Shown: in pieces, positions 7,918 through 18,381 of the stretch
How the letters are laid out: the number at the start of each line of letters is the position of its first letter
Position numbering within the stretch: position 1 is the stretch's first letter
From: an uncultured Kordiimonas sp.
GTDB taxonomy: Bacteria > Pseudomonadota > Alphaproteobacteria > Sphingomonadales > Kordiimonadaceae
DNA: 64,000 bases
Reading direction: 5' to 3'
Assembly: GCA_947503575.1 (NCBI GenBank)
Contig: CANNDZ010000002.1
Location: forward strand, 186,001 to 250,000
Notes under the pieces: model-generated
The model's input: only the letters and a program-made list of their open reading frames with translations
Database searches by the model: none
Told to the model about the DNA's origin: nothing
Translations under genes and position numbers: made by a program

Positions 7918-9177
7918 TTATGAAAAGTGGTGATCTGGGCCAAGTTGCAAACCAGCTTTTTCGGCCCTTAGCCTTACATAACCTCTAATCATATTTTCGA
8001 CGAACGAGTACCAGCTTCTTCTTGGCGTATCCAATATCTTCCCATGCCCATCTTTTTTGAGGCTGTTAAGACGCTGCGAAAAGTTTTTTCGCTCAATCGG
8101 GGTTTTATCCAACTTTTGCATTATGGGAATATACGAGTTCCGATAAATATCATCCGTTGAACGTTCAAAAAGCTTTCCATCGGCAACGGCCCATAAAACT
8201 TCCTCATATTGTTCGCTGTGTTTGTATTTCTTAACGGCTGTATCATAAGCAATTTTTAGCGACGTGTATGAGGATTCTATGGACGCTGTAATCGCGGTGT
8301 GAAAAATCTCAGGATTCACAGCGCTTACTTCTTCAACCAGATCGAACATGGTCCAAACGATATTCTCGCCTATCAAGTGTATGTAGTATGGAAATCCATC
8401 GCTAATGTGACCAATGCGAATTATCGTTTCGCGATCGAACTCCACGTCAAATGCTTCGGCCGCATTCTCTAAAATCGCCCAACGAGCTTCGTGACGAAGT
8501 GGCTCAAGCTCGACGGGGGTAATATATCGATCAGTTGATAAGTGTACGCCAATGAGTTCTTCGAGAGAAGAACCGATACCACAGAAAATAAAACGAATTC
8601 CGATTTCCTGATCTGAAACTTGTTTAATCAGGTCAGCGAACAGCTTCATGTCTTTGGGATCACTGAGTTGATCAAACTCATCTACGATTACAATAGGTTC
8701 ATAATCAAAAGCTTTCGCCACCTGTCTCAAAAGCTCCGCCGCATCATTTATTGTAGATATTGCAGGAATAATACCCTTTTCAATAGATGTAGCCTTCCCA
8801 AGGCTCAAAGGCCCGAGCGCTAACTTTGCTTCTGAATGGTCGACAGTCCGATCAATACTGGTAGCTTCAGGATACAGTTTTTTCGCAATATCTTGAACAA
8901 AATCGGAAAAACTACCTTGTTGGTCACAAGCTACCAACGCCAACTCTTGCGTCGAAGGTTGTGATATAAACGCCGCAGTCTTCGCAAGAGATGTCTTACC
9001 AACACCTCTATCACCATAGATAAAAATATGCCGTCCAGGTGAACGAAGTGCTCGACGAATTGCTTCTAGTTGTTTATCTCGGCCATGAAGCCGTTCTTGA
9101 TGCGAAATTGTCTGCGAAGGGGTAAGATAGTCTGAGAGCTTACTCTCAATATCACTCCTTGATACACTTTTTAGCAT
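7918..9177 (-). CDS. AAA+ ATPase, ORC1/Cdc6-like, probably acquired
   Basis: This is a stand-alone P-loop ATPase of 419 residues. HERLHGRDKQLEAIRRAL leads into Walker A (YGDRGVGKTSLAKTA, residues about 54-68) and Walker B (PIVIVDEFDQLSD, near residue 165). FIFCGIGSSLEEL fits a sensor-1 strand. The layout matches bacterial ORC1/DEAH-type AAA+ ATPases that accompany defence, plasmid or transposition systems or act alone. The C-terminal third (about 300-419) has no motif I recognise. The gene is visibly more AT-rich than its neighbours and uses many A/T-ending codons, which suggests horizontal transfer. No nuclease, reverse transcriptase or transposase is adjacent, so a defence role is only a guess. 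Confidence 0.85.
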   Translation of the reverse strand: MLKSVSRSDIESKLSDYLTPSQTISHQERLHGRDKQLEAIRRALRSPGRHIFIYGDRGVGKTSLAKTAAFISQPSTQELALVACDQQGSFSDFVQDIAKKLYPEATSIDRTVDHSEAKLALGPLSLGKATSIEKGIIPAISTINDAAELLRQVAKAFDYEPIVIVDEFDQLSDPKDMKLFADLIKQVSDQEIGIRFIFCGIGSSLEELIGVHLSTDRYITPVELEPLRHEARWAILENAAEAFDVEFDRETIIRIGHISDGFPYYIHLIGENIVWTMFDLVEEVSAVNPEIFHTAITASIESSYTSLKIAYDTAVKKYKHSEQYEEVLWAVADGKLFERSTDDIYRNSYIPIMQKLDKTPIERKNFSQRLNSLKKDGHGKILDTPRRSWYSFVENMIRGYVRLRAEKAGLQLGPDHHFS

Positions 9178-9346
9178 ATAGCTTCCTTATAATTAGCCTC
9201 TAGCCTACCACGTAAAATGGGTGACTAGAAATGTATATTAGGCTGCAAAGTACAAAACATCTGCAACGAACTAACGCGTATCAAACCACAGCTTTGCTCC
9301 TGGCGAACACGATGCAAAGCTGTCTGGGCGGCAGCTGCCAAAATGC

Positions 9347-10267
9347 CTAGTAGTTCGCAACATCAACTTCGGCAGCGATGAAACCGAAGGCGGACCAGCC
9401 TGTACTTTTATCGAGATAATCGCGCATCATTGTGAGCGCCTCCTCTTGCTCGCCGCCATAATATTTCCAGTTCGCCAGGCCATACACCATGCCCGCGCCC
9501 TGTGGGCTGTCCGCGACCTCGCGCGCGAGCTCGTCGTAGGAGACCAGACCTTTGTACAAAAGGCACAGGTTAAAGTAGGAAAAATTTTCGATGATATCCA
9601 TGTCGGCGCTAATATCTTCAAGGGCTTGAACTGCATCATCTTCTCGCCCCATGCGCCGCAAAATCATATAAATCCAATGAGTTGTGGAAACAACATTGTC
9701 CGGATATGTGCTCGCCTTGCGGGCTTCTGTGTAGGCCCACAGCGCGCGTTCGAAGTCGTGTTTCAGATAGTAGGCAAGGCCAAGATGATACCAGATGTTG
9801 CCATGCTTGGTTGAAACCGGAATACCGCGCGCGTTGGGCGCGCCGTCTGGCTCAATCTCGTTTGGTTGCCCTTTGATAAGGTCAACGGCGATCAGATAAT
9901 CGGCAATCGCTTTATCAAATTCCCGGATGGAAATGTAGCGATGGCCCCGGTGCCGGTACATGCGCGCATCATCCGGGTGCTTTTTCACGCCCTTCGAAAA
10001 CACCTCAATCGCGGACAGATAGTCCCCCGTATAACCAATGCGACGACCATACCAGATGATGGCGTCTGCGTCGTTTGGGTTTGCCATATAGTCCGCTTTG
10101 GCCTGCGCCAGATTTTCAAGCGTTTTTGCGCCTACTTCTGCCGGGGCATACAGCTTGGTCCCCAGCAAAGATGTTGCCTGATAGGGGCCGTTTTGTGCCA
10201 ATCCCGCCCCAACAGGCAAAGCCACAAGAAGAAAAAGAGCACTAAGGATGCGGAAAATTGGTTTCAT
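9347..10267 (-). CDS. Exported TPR-repeat protein
   Basis: This is a 306-residue periplasmic protein. A signal peptide (ILSALFLLVALPVGAGLAQ) is followed by tetratricopeptide-like helical pairs: DADAIIWYGRRIGYTGDYLSA, ARMYRHRGHRYISIREFDKA, IWYHLGLAYYLKHDFERA, then two weaker units. The family gives scaffolds for protein-protein contact; no enzyme domain is present. AGGCG lies before the ATG. It follows the DUF3365 gene's downstream end by 96 bases on the same strand and may share transcription with it, but no specific role can be assigned. Confidence 0.85.
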   Translation of the reverse strand: MKPIFRILSALFLLVALPVGAGLAQNGPYQATSLLGTKLYAPAEVGAKTLENLAQAKADYMANPNDADAIIWYGRRIGYTGDYLSAIEVFSKGVKKHPDDARMYRHRGHRYISIREFDKAIADYLIAVDLIKGQPNEIEPDGAPNARGIPVSTKHGNIWYHLGLAYYLKHDFERALWAYTEARKASTYPDNVVSTTHWIYMILRRMGREDDAVQALEDISADMDIIENFSYFNLCLLYKGLVSYDELAREVADSPQGAGMVYGLANWKYYGGEQEEALTMMRDYLDKSTGWSAFGFIAAEVDVANY

Positions 10268-10363
10268 GTCTGACGCCTGTTTTTATATGAATCCCAAGTG
10301 TTACTATAATGGCTGGCGAAATGAAAACCTGCTGTCTCGCGGCGGTTATTGCCAACGCACTGA

Positions 10364-10948
10364 TTAGGGCAGCCGTTTCTTGACGGAAAAAATACCCCGC
10401 ACGTCCCCCACAGCGAAGCCGGTGGCCTGATCATTCGGGTAATAGTCGGTGATCGTTGCAGCAAGTGCAGGCTCAACGGCAGACCCATGACAGGTGGTGC
10501 AGGGCTGTTCCAGAAGAATGGGTTTTGCCCAATAAAAAACGTCGCCGTCAGCGGTGCGGACAGTCGCGGAGCGTTCAAGTTTGCTGACATCTTCGCCGCG
10601 GTCCTGCGCTGCCAGAAACTGCGACAGAGCCTCCCGCTCCCACGCATCAGGTGCATTGCCCGGGTTGCGTACCCTAAGCGCCCTGCGCCCCACATCCATG
10701 CCGGTGTCTTCCGAAACCTGGGCGGCGATGGCATAGGCATCTTCGGCGCACACCGTAACAGCGGCGACCGGGCCTTGTGTTTTCATTGTCGATACCAACC
10801 GCGCTTTCAGCGTTTTGCCAAGCCGCATCGCCGCAGCCCGCGCGGCCTCGGTATGCTCCAGCTTTGTATCTTCGGCCAAAACCGCACCAGGAATTATGGC
10901 TATCAAAACCGCGACCACCGCAAGTCCTATATTTAGAGAGCTCTTCAT
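10364..10948 (-). CDS. DUF3365 (Tll0287-like) haem domain protein
   Basis: This exported protein of about 194 residues has a signal peptide (GLAVVAVLIAIIPGAVLAED) and a single c-type haem motif, CTTCHG, late in the chain (LLEQPCTTCHGSA). The flanking segments RNPGNAPDAWE and FAVGDVRGIFSVKKRLP match the DUF3365/Tll0287-like family, which are haem-binding sensors or redox modules usually in the periplasm. ATG 10948 overlaps the stop of the upstream YaiI-type gene (TGATG), so translation may be coupled; a GTG one codon earlier is an alternative. The redox partner is not evident. Confidence 0.85.
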   Translation of the reverse strand: MKSSLNIGLAVVAVLIAIIPGAVLAEDTKLEHTEAARAAAMRLGKTLKARLVSTMKTQGPVAAVTVCAEDAYAIAAQVSEDTGMDVGRRALRVRNPGNAPDAWEREALSQFLAAQDRGEDVSKLERSATVRTADGDVFYWAKPILLEQPCTTCHGSAVEPALAATITDYYPNDQATGFAVGDVRGIFSVKKRLP

Positions 10949-11409
10949 CACTTGCCCTTCCCCGATTTCAGCAGTTGCACAATCAAGCGGTCCATCGAGT
11001 TCAGAAATTGCGATCGGTCTTTTGTCGTGAAGCTGGCGTTAAACCCTCGGTCCTCGCCGGTTTCCCGCAGGTGGGATTTCAGCTTCCGCATCGCCAGCGC
11101 CATGCCAATGTTATCTTTGGTGAAAGCTTTGCCGGTCGGCCCAACTGCAACCGCGCCTTTTTCCAAAACGCGGGACGCCAGCGGAATATCACTGGTGATC
11201 GCGATATCGCCGGGTGCGATTTGCTCTGCAATCCAGTCATCGGCGGCGTCTGCGCCTTCGGGCACAACATGTTTTGTTACCTTAGGGCCGACTGGTATCC
11301 TCAGCCACTGGTTCGATACCAGAAATACCTCCAGGTCGAACCGGGCGGCAACTTTCAGGATTTCATTTTTGACCGGACAAGCGTCCCCGTCGACATAGAT
11401 GCGAACCAC
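10948..11409 (-). CDS. yaiI: YaiI/YqxD family protein (DUF188)
   Basis: This is a 153-residue cytoplasmic protein of the conserved UPF0178 family. It opens with VVRIYVDGDACPVKNEI, the family's hallmark Asp-rich PIN-like start, and later has AITSDIPLASRVLEKGAVAVGPTGKAFT and RDRSQFLNSMDRLI-like elements. The reading frame stays open to 11682, but the extra sequence is not family-like and is antisense to the next gene's leader. I therefore start at GTG 11409, which has AAGAAGGAAA upstream and gives the typical length. The biochemical role is unproven; the fold suggests nucleic-acid or metal binding. Confidence 0.88.
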   Translation of the reverse strand: MVRIYVDGDACPVKNEILKVAARFDLEVFLVSNQWLRIPVGPKVTKHVVPEGADAADDWIAEQIAPGDIAITSDIPLASRVLEKGAVAVGPTGKAFTKDNIGMALAMRKLKSHLRETGEDRGFNASFTTKDRSQFLNSMDRLIVQLLKSGKGK

Positions 11410-11569
11410 GCGAGATTTCCTTCTTTTCCTGCCTGTTATCGTGCATTTTTTGCACAAATGGTTCCTTTTTTGGGCATTTTTCGTAATTTTTTGACCCCAT
11501 TTCCGATTGGCATCAGCGCATACACAGCCTAAAAGCAACAGGGGCATCTCAAATAGCAAGGATAGGTGT

Positions 11570-14500
11570 GTGGCAGGCGACGGCAAATGGCAGTTCTGGA
11601 TTGATCGGGGCGGTACCTTCACCGATGTGGTAGCGCGCGCACCAGGTGGCGCTTTATCGAGCCACAAATATCTGTCCGTCAACCCGGAACGCTATGAAGA
11701 TGCTGCGGTTTTTGCCATGCGCGACATTATGAGCATAGCCGAAGACGCACCCTTTCCAGATACACATGTCGACGCCATCAAAATGGGAACCACCGTTGCC
11801 ACCAACGCCCTTCTCGAGCGTGAAGGCGCCAAAACGCTGCTTCTCATCACCCAGGGTTTTGCTGATTTGCTGTTGATCGGCCAACAGCACCGACAGGACC
11901 TGTTTGCTCTCAAACCTTCGCGCCCGGTTCCCCTGTATGCGGATACACTGGAAGTGGATGAACGCCTCGGCGCAGACGGCAAGGTATTGAAAAAAATAAA
12001 TAAAATCGCATTGCGCGACGGGTTACAAGCGGCCAAGCAACAAGGGTATAACAGTGTCGCCATCGCCTTTGTCCACGGCTACCGCTACCCTGACCATGAA
12101 AATCTGGCTGCAAAAATCGCTACGGAAATTGGGTTTGACCAAATCTCTGTCAGCCACCGTGTCAGCCCCCTGATGAAGCTGGTACCCCGCGGTGACACAA
12201 CCGTTGCGGACGCTTACCTAACCCCGGTCCTGCGCCGGTATGTTGATCAGGTGCGCGGTGCAACCGGCGGCACACCGCTTTACTTTATGCAATCCAATGG
12301 CGGGCTGGTTGCAGCAAGCGCCTTTGAAGGCAAGGACGCCGTATTGTCCGGCCCGGCAGGCGGTATTGTTGGCGCGGTGCGCGCGGCTGAACGCAATGAC
12401 CTGACCCGCATTTTGGCATTTGACATGGGCGGTACGTCCACCGATGTCAGCCACTACGCTGGCCATTTTGAACGCGTTACAGATACCAATGTTGCAGGCG
12501 TGCGCATGACCGTGCCGATGATGGACATTCACACTGTCGCTGCTGGTGGCGGCTCAATCTGTCGCTTTGCTGACGGCCGCTTTCAAGTGGGGCCCGCGTC
12601 AGCGGGCGCACACCCTGGCCCCGCTTGTTATGGCCGCAACGGGCCGATAACCGTGACAGACTGCAACCTTCTTTTGGGCAAAATTCAGCCAGATCTGTTC
12701 CCGCCGGTTTTTGGCCCGAACGGCAATGCCCCGCTTGATCGGGACGCCACAGTCGCTGGCTTTAAGGTTATCGCCCAAACCATCAAAGAGGCCACTGGGA
12801 ACGCCATGTCGCTGGAGGCAATCGCCGAGGGGTTTCTGGCGGTTGCCGTGGAGCATATGGCGCGCGCGATCAAACGTGTATCCGTTGAACGAGGCCATAA
12901 TGTCAAAGACTATGCCTTGCTAACATTCGGCGGGGCGGGCGGGCAGCATGCCTGTCTGGTTGCCGATGCGCTGGGCGTGGAAACCGTTTTGATACCACCA
13001 TTTGCAGGTGTGTTATCAGCGCTGGGCATGGGGGTGGCGGACCAGCGCGCCATCGCCGAACGCGCGGTAGAAGCGCCGCTGTCCGATAGCCAGACCCTGA
13101 CGAATACCATCCACGAAGTGCGGGAAATCGCGGCCGCCGCGCTGGTCGCGCAAGGCGTTGGCAATACAGACCTTGAAACTAAAGTGACGCTGCATATCAA
13201 ATACGCTGGCACCGACACGGCGCTGGCAGTTCCGTTTACAACTATGCAGGCCGCATTCGCCGATTTTACGACCCTGCACCAGCAGCAGTTTGGCTTCACG
13301 GAAGCCGATACAGACTTGATTGTTGAAAGTCTTGAGGCAGAAGCTATTGCCCGCATTGGGCAAACGCTAGACGGTCTGGACCAGCCTGTGACACCAGCGG
13401 CGAGTCACCCGAATGTCAGCGTTTTTATGAATGGTGAGGCCTGTCATGCAAACGTAGTCGACAGAGCAGCACTCGCCCCAGGTTCCACCCTTGAAGGCCC
13501 TGCCATTGTTTTGGAAGACGGAAGCACAACTATCATTGAGCCCGGCTGGCGTGCAGAAAAAACCAGCAGCGGTGCACTGAAACTATCGCGGTCTCAGGCG
13601 AAAAGTGCAGCAAATATTGATACCCAACGGGCTGATCCGGTTTTGCTCGAAATCTTCAACAATCTGTTCATGTCCGTTGCCGAGGAAATGGGCGGCGTGC
13701 TGGCAAAAACCGCCCATTCCGTTAACGTCAAGGAACGGCTGGATTTCTCTTGCGCCGTGTTTGATGCCGACGCCCAACTGATTGCCAACGCACCGCACAT
13801 GCCGGTGCATCTGGGCAGCATGGGTGAGAGCGTTAGCGCAATTGCAACCGCACGCGGCAACACCATGCAGCCCGGCGATGTGTTTATGGTCAATGACCCA
13901 ACAGCCGGCGGCACGCACTTGCCCGACATCACCGTTGTCACGCCCATATTTCTGGAAGGTCGTCTAACGCCAGATTTTTATGTTGCGTCGCGCGGGCATC
14001 ATGCTGACGTGGGCGGCACGACCCCCGGTTCCATGCCCCCCGATTCTGAAACGCTGGAACACGAAGGCATCAGCTTCATCAACTTTCATCTGGTGAAACA
14101 AGGCACTTTCCAGGGCGATGCCGTGCGCCAGCAACTCTCAAATCATCCGTTCCCTGCCCGCAACCCGGACCAGAACATCGCTGATCTTAAGGCGCAGATA
14201 GCTGCCAATGCACGCGGGACGTTGCTGGTGCAGGCCCTGATTGACTATTACGGCATACAAACGGTCTCGACCTACATGCGGTTTGTGCGGGAAAATGCGG
14301 CGTCTGCTGTGCGCGCTGTCATCGGCAAGCTGAAAACAGGGTCGTATGCCTACACTATGGATTGCGGGGCGTTGATTAATGTCGCGATCCGGCCGGAACC
14401 GGACCAAGGCCGCCTGACAATTGATTTTACCGGCAGCAGCCCGGAACTGAACAATAACTATAATGCGCCCTATGCTGTGGTGAAAGCAGCCGTGCTGTAT

Positions 14501-15175
14501 GTATTCCGGGTGCTGGCGGGCGGTGACATCCCGCTTAACAGCGGCTGCCTGGAACCCATTGATATCATCATGCCGGATGGCAGCATGATGAACCCCGGTC
14601 CAACGGCGGCGGTGGTGGCAGGCAATGTGGAAACCAGCCAGGCCATTACGAACGCCCTGTTTCTGGCGACTGGCACGCTGGCAGCGTCGCAGGGCACTAT
14701 GAACAACCTGACGTTTGGCAACGACACCTACCAATATTATGAGACGATCGCAGGTGGCACGGGGGCGAGTCCCGGGTTTGATGGCACGGATGCGATCCAT
14801 TCCCACATGACCAACAGCCGCCTGACCGATGTGGAAGTGCTGGAATGGCGCTACCCCGTTCGGGTGACGCGCTTTGGTGTGCGGCATGGCAGCGGCGGCG
14901 CGGGCGAACACATCGGCGGCGCAGGCGTTGTGCGCGAGTTTGAGTTTCTGGAAGACATGGAAGTGTCATTGCTTGCCAACCATTATGAAAGCGGCGCGCC
15001 GGGCCTTGCAGGCGGCGACGGCGGCAAGCCAGGCAGCGCATGCGTGATACGCCCCAATGGCAAGCAGGATAGGCTGCTTTATGCCGACAAATGCATTGTT
15101 ACTGCAGGAGACCGTGTGGTCATCAACACACCGGGCGGCGGCGGTTTTGGTAAGGCGGAAACAAAGGCCCTCTGA
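11570..15175 (+). CDS. Fused hydantoinase A/B (5-oxoprolinase family)
   Basis: This ATP-dependent cytoplasmic enzyme is of the eukaryote-type 5-oxoprolinase form, about 1,200 residues with HyuA and HyuB halves in one chain. The N-terminal signature [13 protein letters not shown] and the actin-like [15 protein letters not shown] belong to HyuA. The HyuB half begins near [20 protein letters not shown] and includes [37 protein letters not shown] and a terminal NTPGGGGFG. The family opens 5-oxoproline or hydantoin rings. I prefer GTG 11570, with AGGATAGG just before it, since members usually begin only a few residues before WQFWIDRGG; an in-frame ATG at 11507 would add 21 unlike residues. It is divergent from the YaiI-type gene. 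Confidence 0.93.
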   Translation: MAGDGKWQFWIDRGGTFTDVVARAPGGALSSHKYLSVNPERYEDAAVFAMRDIMSIAEDAPFPDTHVDAIKMGTTVATNALLEREGAKTLLLITQGFADLLLIGQQHRQDLFALKPSRPVPLYADTLEVDERLGADGKVLKKINKIALRDGLQAAKQQGYNSVAIAFVHGYRYPDHENLAAKIATEIGFDQISVSHRVSPLMKLVPRGDTTVADAYLTPVLRRYVDQVRGATGGTPLYFMQSNGGLVAASAFEGKDAVLSGPAGGIVGAVRAAERNDLTRILAFDMGGTSTDVSHYAGHFERVTDTNVAGVRMTVPMMDIHTVAAGGGSICRFADGRFQVGPASAGAHPGPACYGRNGPITVTDCNLLLGKIQPDLFPPVFGPNGNAPLDRDATVAGFKVIAQTIKEATGNAMSLEAIAEGFLAVAVEHMARAIKRVSVERGHNVKDYALLTFGGAGGQHACLVADALGVETVLIPPFAGVLSALGMGVADQRAIAERAVEAPLSDSQTLTNTIHEVREIAAAALVAQGVGNTDLETKVTLHIKYAGTDTALAVPFTTMQAAFADFTTLHQQQFGFTEADTDLIVESLEAEAIARIGQTLDGLDQPVTPAASHPNVSVFMNGEACHANVVDRAALAPGSTLEGPAIVLEDGSTTIIEPGWRAEKTSSGALKLSRSQAKSAANIDTQRADPVLLEIFNNLFMSVAEEMGGVLAKTAHSVNVKERLDFSCAVFDADAQLIANAPHMPVHLGSMGESVSAIATARGNTMQPGDVFMVNDPTAGGTHLPDITVVTPIFLEGRLTPDFYVASRGHHADVGGTTPGSMPPDSETLEHEGISFINFHLVKQGTFQGDAVRQQLSNHPFPARNPDQNIADLKAQIAANARGTLLVQALIDYYGIQTVSTYMRFVRENAASAVRAVIGKLKTGSYAYTMDCGALINVAIRPEPDQGRLTIDFTGSSPELNNNYNAPYAVVKAAVLYVFRVLAGGDIPLNSGCLEPIDIIMPDGSMMNPGPTAAVVAGNVETSQAITNALFLATGTLAASQGTMNNLTFGNDTYQYYETIAGGTGASPGFDGTDAIHSHMTNSRLTDVEVLEWRYPVRVTRFGVRHGSGGAGEHIGGAGVVREFEFLEDMEVSLLANHYESGAPGLAGGDGGKPGSACVIRPNGKQDRLLYADKCIVTAGDRVVINTPGGGGFGKAETKAL

Positions 15176-15326
15176 CCAAACCACGAATTCACCATTTAGC
15201 AGATCATAGCCCAATGCATGATCGCTTCTGCGGTGGCTTGACCGCCGCGTTTTCTAGCCTATAGTGAATTACTGGACTTACGAGTTCGATAATAATCAAC
15301 CGTACCGGCATTGAGGGGGGTGGCTG

Positions 15327-16691
15327 ATGGCTGCTAATGCACAAACCACGACGGAATCCGGCACCACGCCAGCAAAATTGACGGACATACCCGGCAACAC
15401 CGGCATGCCGGTTTTTGGTAATACTTTCCGTATCCTTAAGGACCCTATCGCCTTTGGTAACGAGATGCGCACGGAATATGGTGATGTGTATCGGACAAAC
15501 TCGTTTTTCCGCGACAATGTTACCCTGTTGGGGCCCGATGCAAACGAATTTGTCTTGATGGACAAGGGCAAGAATTTTTCCAGCGAAATGGGGTGGGCGC
15601 CCTATCTGGAACGGTTGTTCCCGCGCGGGCTGATGCTGTTGGACTTTGACGAACACAAAGCCCACCGACACATCATGGCGGCAGCCTTCAAAACTGGCCC
15701 CATGAAGGGTTACATGGAACGGCTGAATGCCGCCATGCCGGAGCGTATTGCCGCCTGGGGCAAGAAAGGCAGCTTCCAGTTTTACCCCGCCATCAAAGAA
15801 CTATCGCTGGATATGGCAACACTTGTTTTTTTGGGGTTAGAGCCGGGCCCAGAAAGCCTGAAAATTAACGAAGCCCTGACGGATATGGTGTCTGCCAGCA
15901 TGGGCGTTGTAAGGGTGCCCTTGCCCGGCACAATCATGGCGCGCGGCGTTAAGGGTCGCAAATTCATGATTGATTATCTGATGCGCGAAATCCCCAAAAG
16001 ACGAGGCACCGAGGGCCCAGACATCTTTACCCAGCTTGTTAACGCACAGGATGATGATGGCAACAGCTTCACGGATCAGGAAGTGGTTGATCACATGATT
16101 TTCCTGTGGATGGCGGCCCATGACACGATCACGAGTTCAGTGACCACCCTGGTGTATGAACTGGGACGACACAAGGACTGGCAAACGACACTGCGGTCGG
16201 AGATAGTGAACCTGGGCTTGAACAGCGATAGCCTGCCATACGAGAAAATGAATGACCTGGTGATGACGGAGTATGCCTTCAAAGAAGCGCTGCGCATGAA
16301 CCCGCCTGTACCGGCGATGCCCCGCAAAACCGTGCGCGAAGTGGAATTCAAAGGCCACCGCATTCCAAAAGATACCATTGTGAGCATAAGCACGGTGGGA
16401 ACCCACCGCGATGCTGAGGTATGGTCAGAGCCCGAAAAATTTGATCCAATGCGGTTTTCCCCGGAAGGCGGTGCCAAGTCCCGACACAGATATGCCTGGA
16501 TACCTTTCGGCGGGGGCGCGCACATGTGTTTGGGTCTGCATTTTGCCTACATGCAAGCGAAGGTGATTATGGCACATCTGCTGCCGCACTATTCGATTGA
16601 ATTGCCAGAGGGTTATAAAACCGAATTCCAGATTGTGCCACTGATCAAACCGGTTGACGGCTTGCCTGTAACCTTAAAGGCAATCGACTAA
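15327..16691 (+). CDS. Cytochrome P450
   Basis: This is a soluble haem monooxygenase of 454 residues, normal bacterial size. The I-helix oxygen-binding motif is WMAAHDTITS, the K-helix ExxR is in FKEALRMNPP, and the haem loop FGGGAHMCLG places the thiolate ligand at Cys401. The pattern is of the class of P450s that act on sterol-, terpene- or alkane-like substrates, but the substrate cannot be read from sequence. GGGGGTGG precedes ATG 15327. The stop is one base from the ATG of a GMC oxidoreductase, so the two are surely co-transcribed and may oxidise the same compound in sequence. No ferredoxin or reductase gene is adjacent. Confidence 0.95.
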   Translation: MAANAQTTTESGTTPAKLTDIPGNTGMPVFGNTFRILKDPIAFGNEMRTEYGDVYRTNSFFRDNVTLLGPDANEFVLMDKGKNFSSEMGWAPYLERLFPRGLMLLDFDEHKAHRHIMAAAFKTGPMKGYMERLNAAMPERIAAWGKKGSFQFYPAIKELSLDMATLVFLGLEPGPESLKINEALTDMVSASMGVVRVPLPGTIMARGVKGRKFMIDYLMREIPKRRGTEGPDIFTQLVNAQDDDGNSFTDQEVVDHMIFLWMAAHDTITSSVTTLVYELGRHKDWQTTLRSEIVNLGLNSDSLPYEKMNDLVMTEYAFKEALRMNPPVPAMPRKTVREVEFKGHRIPKDTIVSISTVGTHRDAEVWSEPEKFDPMRFSPEGGAKSRHRYAWIPFGGGAHMCLGLHFAYMQAKVIMAHLLPHYSIELPEGYKTEFQIVPLIKPVDGLPVTLKAID

Positions 16692-16692
16692 A

Positions 16693-18315
16693 ATGGCGGA
16701 AAAGTTCTTTGATTTCATTGTGGTCGGTGCAGGGTCGGCAGGCTGCGCGATTGCATCCCGCCTGTCCGAAAACAGTAAATTCAGTGTCCTGCTAATCGAG
16801 GCTGGCAAGAAAGACGGTTCGCTGAAAATTGATATGCCTGCGATGATCAGCAAAGTCGTGCCGCCCAATGATCTGAACTGGAATTACTGGACGGAGGAAC
16901 AACCCAACCTAAACGGCCGCAAGCTCTACTGGCCGCGCGGCAAAGTGCTGGGTGGATCGTCTGCTATTAATGGAATGTTGTATGTGCGCGGGCATGCGCG
17001 TGATTATGATGAATGGGCCCAGCTTGGCTGTAAAGGGTGGTCCTTTGATGACGTGCTGCCTTACTTTAAGAAATCAGAGGGAAGTGACCGACCGGCAGAC
17101 GAGTTTCATGCCAATGACGGGCCCTTGCTGACGACACAACACACGTCCGAGCATCCACTGAACCGCGCGTTCCTGAATGCTGCAAGCGAGATGGACCTGC
17201 CCTACACCGAAGACTTTAACGGAGCCGACCAGGAAGGTGTTGGCTGGTACGACCAAACGATCCGAGGCGGACGCCGCCAAACCACGGCGCGTGCCTATAT
17301 TCGCATGGCAGAAAACCGCCCAAACCTTACTATTTTGACAGAAGCGCAGGTACAACGCGTTGTTCTGAAGGGCAAAAAAGCAACTGGTGTTACCGTAATG
17401 CGCAAGGGCAAGACGGAGACTTTGCACGCAGATAAAGAAGTGATCCTGTCTGGCGGTGCGATCAATAGCCCACAGTTGTTACAGCTTTCGGGCATTGGCG
17501 ACCCTGAAGATATTATGGCTGTTGGATTGCCTGTATTCCACGAGCTTTCGGCTGTTGGTAAAAACATGCAGGATCATCTGGATGTAACGGTATATGCGCA
17601 CCTGAAAGACCCGATATCTTTCATGCGGTACAAAGCGCCCCATGTTGCGATTGTCGAACTTGCAAAATGGTTCCTGAAGCGCCCTGGTGCCATGTCAGAC
17701 TGCGTAACGCCGGTGGGGGCGTTTTTAAAAACTGACGCGGCATTGGAACGCCCCGACATCCAGTTTCATATTATTCTGGCCATGTCCCCAAAACCGCATG
17801 GACTTGAGGAACCGGCAGAACATGGGTTTGGCATTCATGTGTGCCAGCTTCGCCCGCATAGCCGTGGTACCATTAGCCTGGCGTCTGATGACCCCATGGC
17901 GCCGGCAAAAATTGATCCGAACTATATGGCAGTACCCGAAGATGTCCGTGTGCTGAGGGAGGGTATCAAGCGGGTACGGACATTAATGCAGCAGCCTGCC
18001 CTTCGATCATATATCGAAAAAGAAGCTAACCCCTGGTCTGATATCAGCATGGATGATGATACGGCGATAGAACAGGCAATTCGCGCCGGAGCAGAAACGA
18101 TTTACCACCCTGTTGGCACCTGTGCCATGGGGCCGGCTGACAATGCCACAAGCGTTGTTGACCCATCATTGAAAGTGATTGGCATTGATGGCCTGCGCGT
18201 TGCAGATGCATCCGTAATGCCCCGCCTGATAGGCGGCAATACCAATGCCCCAACCATTATGATCGCTGAAAAATGTGCCGATCTCATCAAAGCGCAACAT
18301 AGTCAGGGTAGTTGA
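16693..18315 (+). CDS. GMC family FAD oxidoreductase (alcohol/choline dehydrogenase-like)
   Basis: This is a 540-residue flavoenzyme. The FAD-binding Rossmann motif is VVGAGSAGCAIASRL at the N-terminus. WPRGKVLGGSSAINGMLYVRG and GAINSPQLLQLSGIGD are the two GMC signatures. The C-terminal active site carries His in TIYHPVGTCAMG (near residue 472) and Asn in IGGNTNAPTIMIAEKCAD. The family oxidises primary alcohols to aldehydes. Directly following a P450, it could oxidise the hydroxyl made by that enzyme; this is inference. AAAGG lies about 12 bases upstream of the ATG, within the P450 coding end. Confidence 0.95.
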   Translation: MAEKFFDFIVVGAGSAGCAIASRLSENSKFSVLLIEAGKKDGSLKIDMPAMISKVVPPNDLNWNYWTEEQPNLNGRKLYWPRGKVLGGSSAINGMLYVRGHARDYDEWAQLGCKGWSFDDVLPYFKKSEGSDRPADEFHANDGPLLTTQHTSEHPLNRAFLNAASEMDLPYTEDFNGADQEGVGWYDQTIRGGRRQTTARAYIRMAENRPNLTILTEAQVQRVVLKGKKATGVTVMRKGKTETLHADKEVILSGGAINSPQLLQLSGIGDPEDIMAVGLPVFHELSAVGKNMQDHLDVTVYAHLKDPISFMRYKAPHVAIVELAKWFLKRPGAMSDCVTPVGAFLKTDAALERPDIQFHIILAMSPKPHGLEEPAEHGFGIHVCQLRPHSRGTISLASDDPMAPAKIDPNYMAVPEDVRVLREGIKRVRTLMQQPALRSYIEKEANPWSDISMDDDTAIEQAIRAGAETIYHPVGTCAMGPADNATSVVDPSLKVIGIDGLRVADASVMPRLIGGNTNAPTIMIAEKCADLIKAQHSQGS

Positions 18316-18381
18316 CCATAATCAAGGATACACCTGCCAATAAACTGGATGGTAGGGCATCAAATGATTGGGAGACTTGCG

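Noticed and set aside
14138-14911. Long minus-strand open frame inside the oxoprolinase gene
   Set aside because: It is a shadow of the strongly coding plus strand, is rich in His/Arg as antisense frames are, and has no start signal or family motif.
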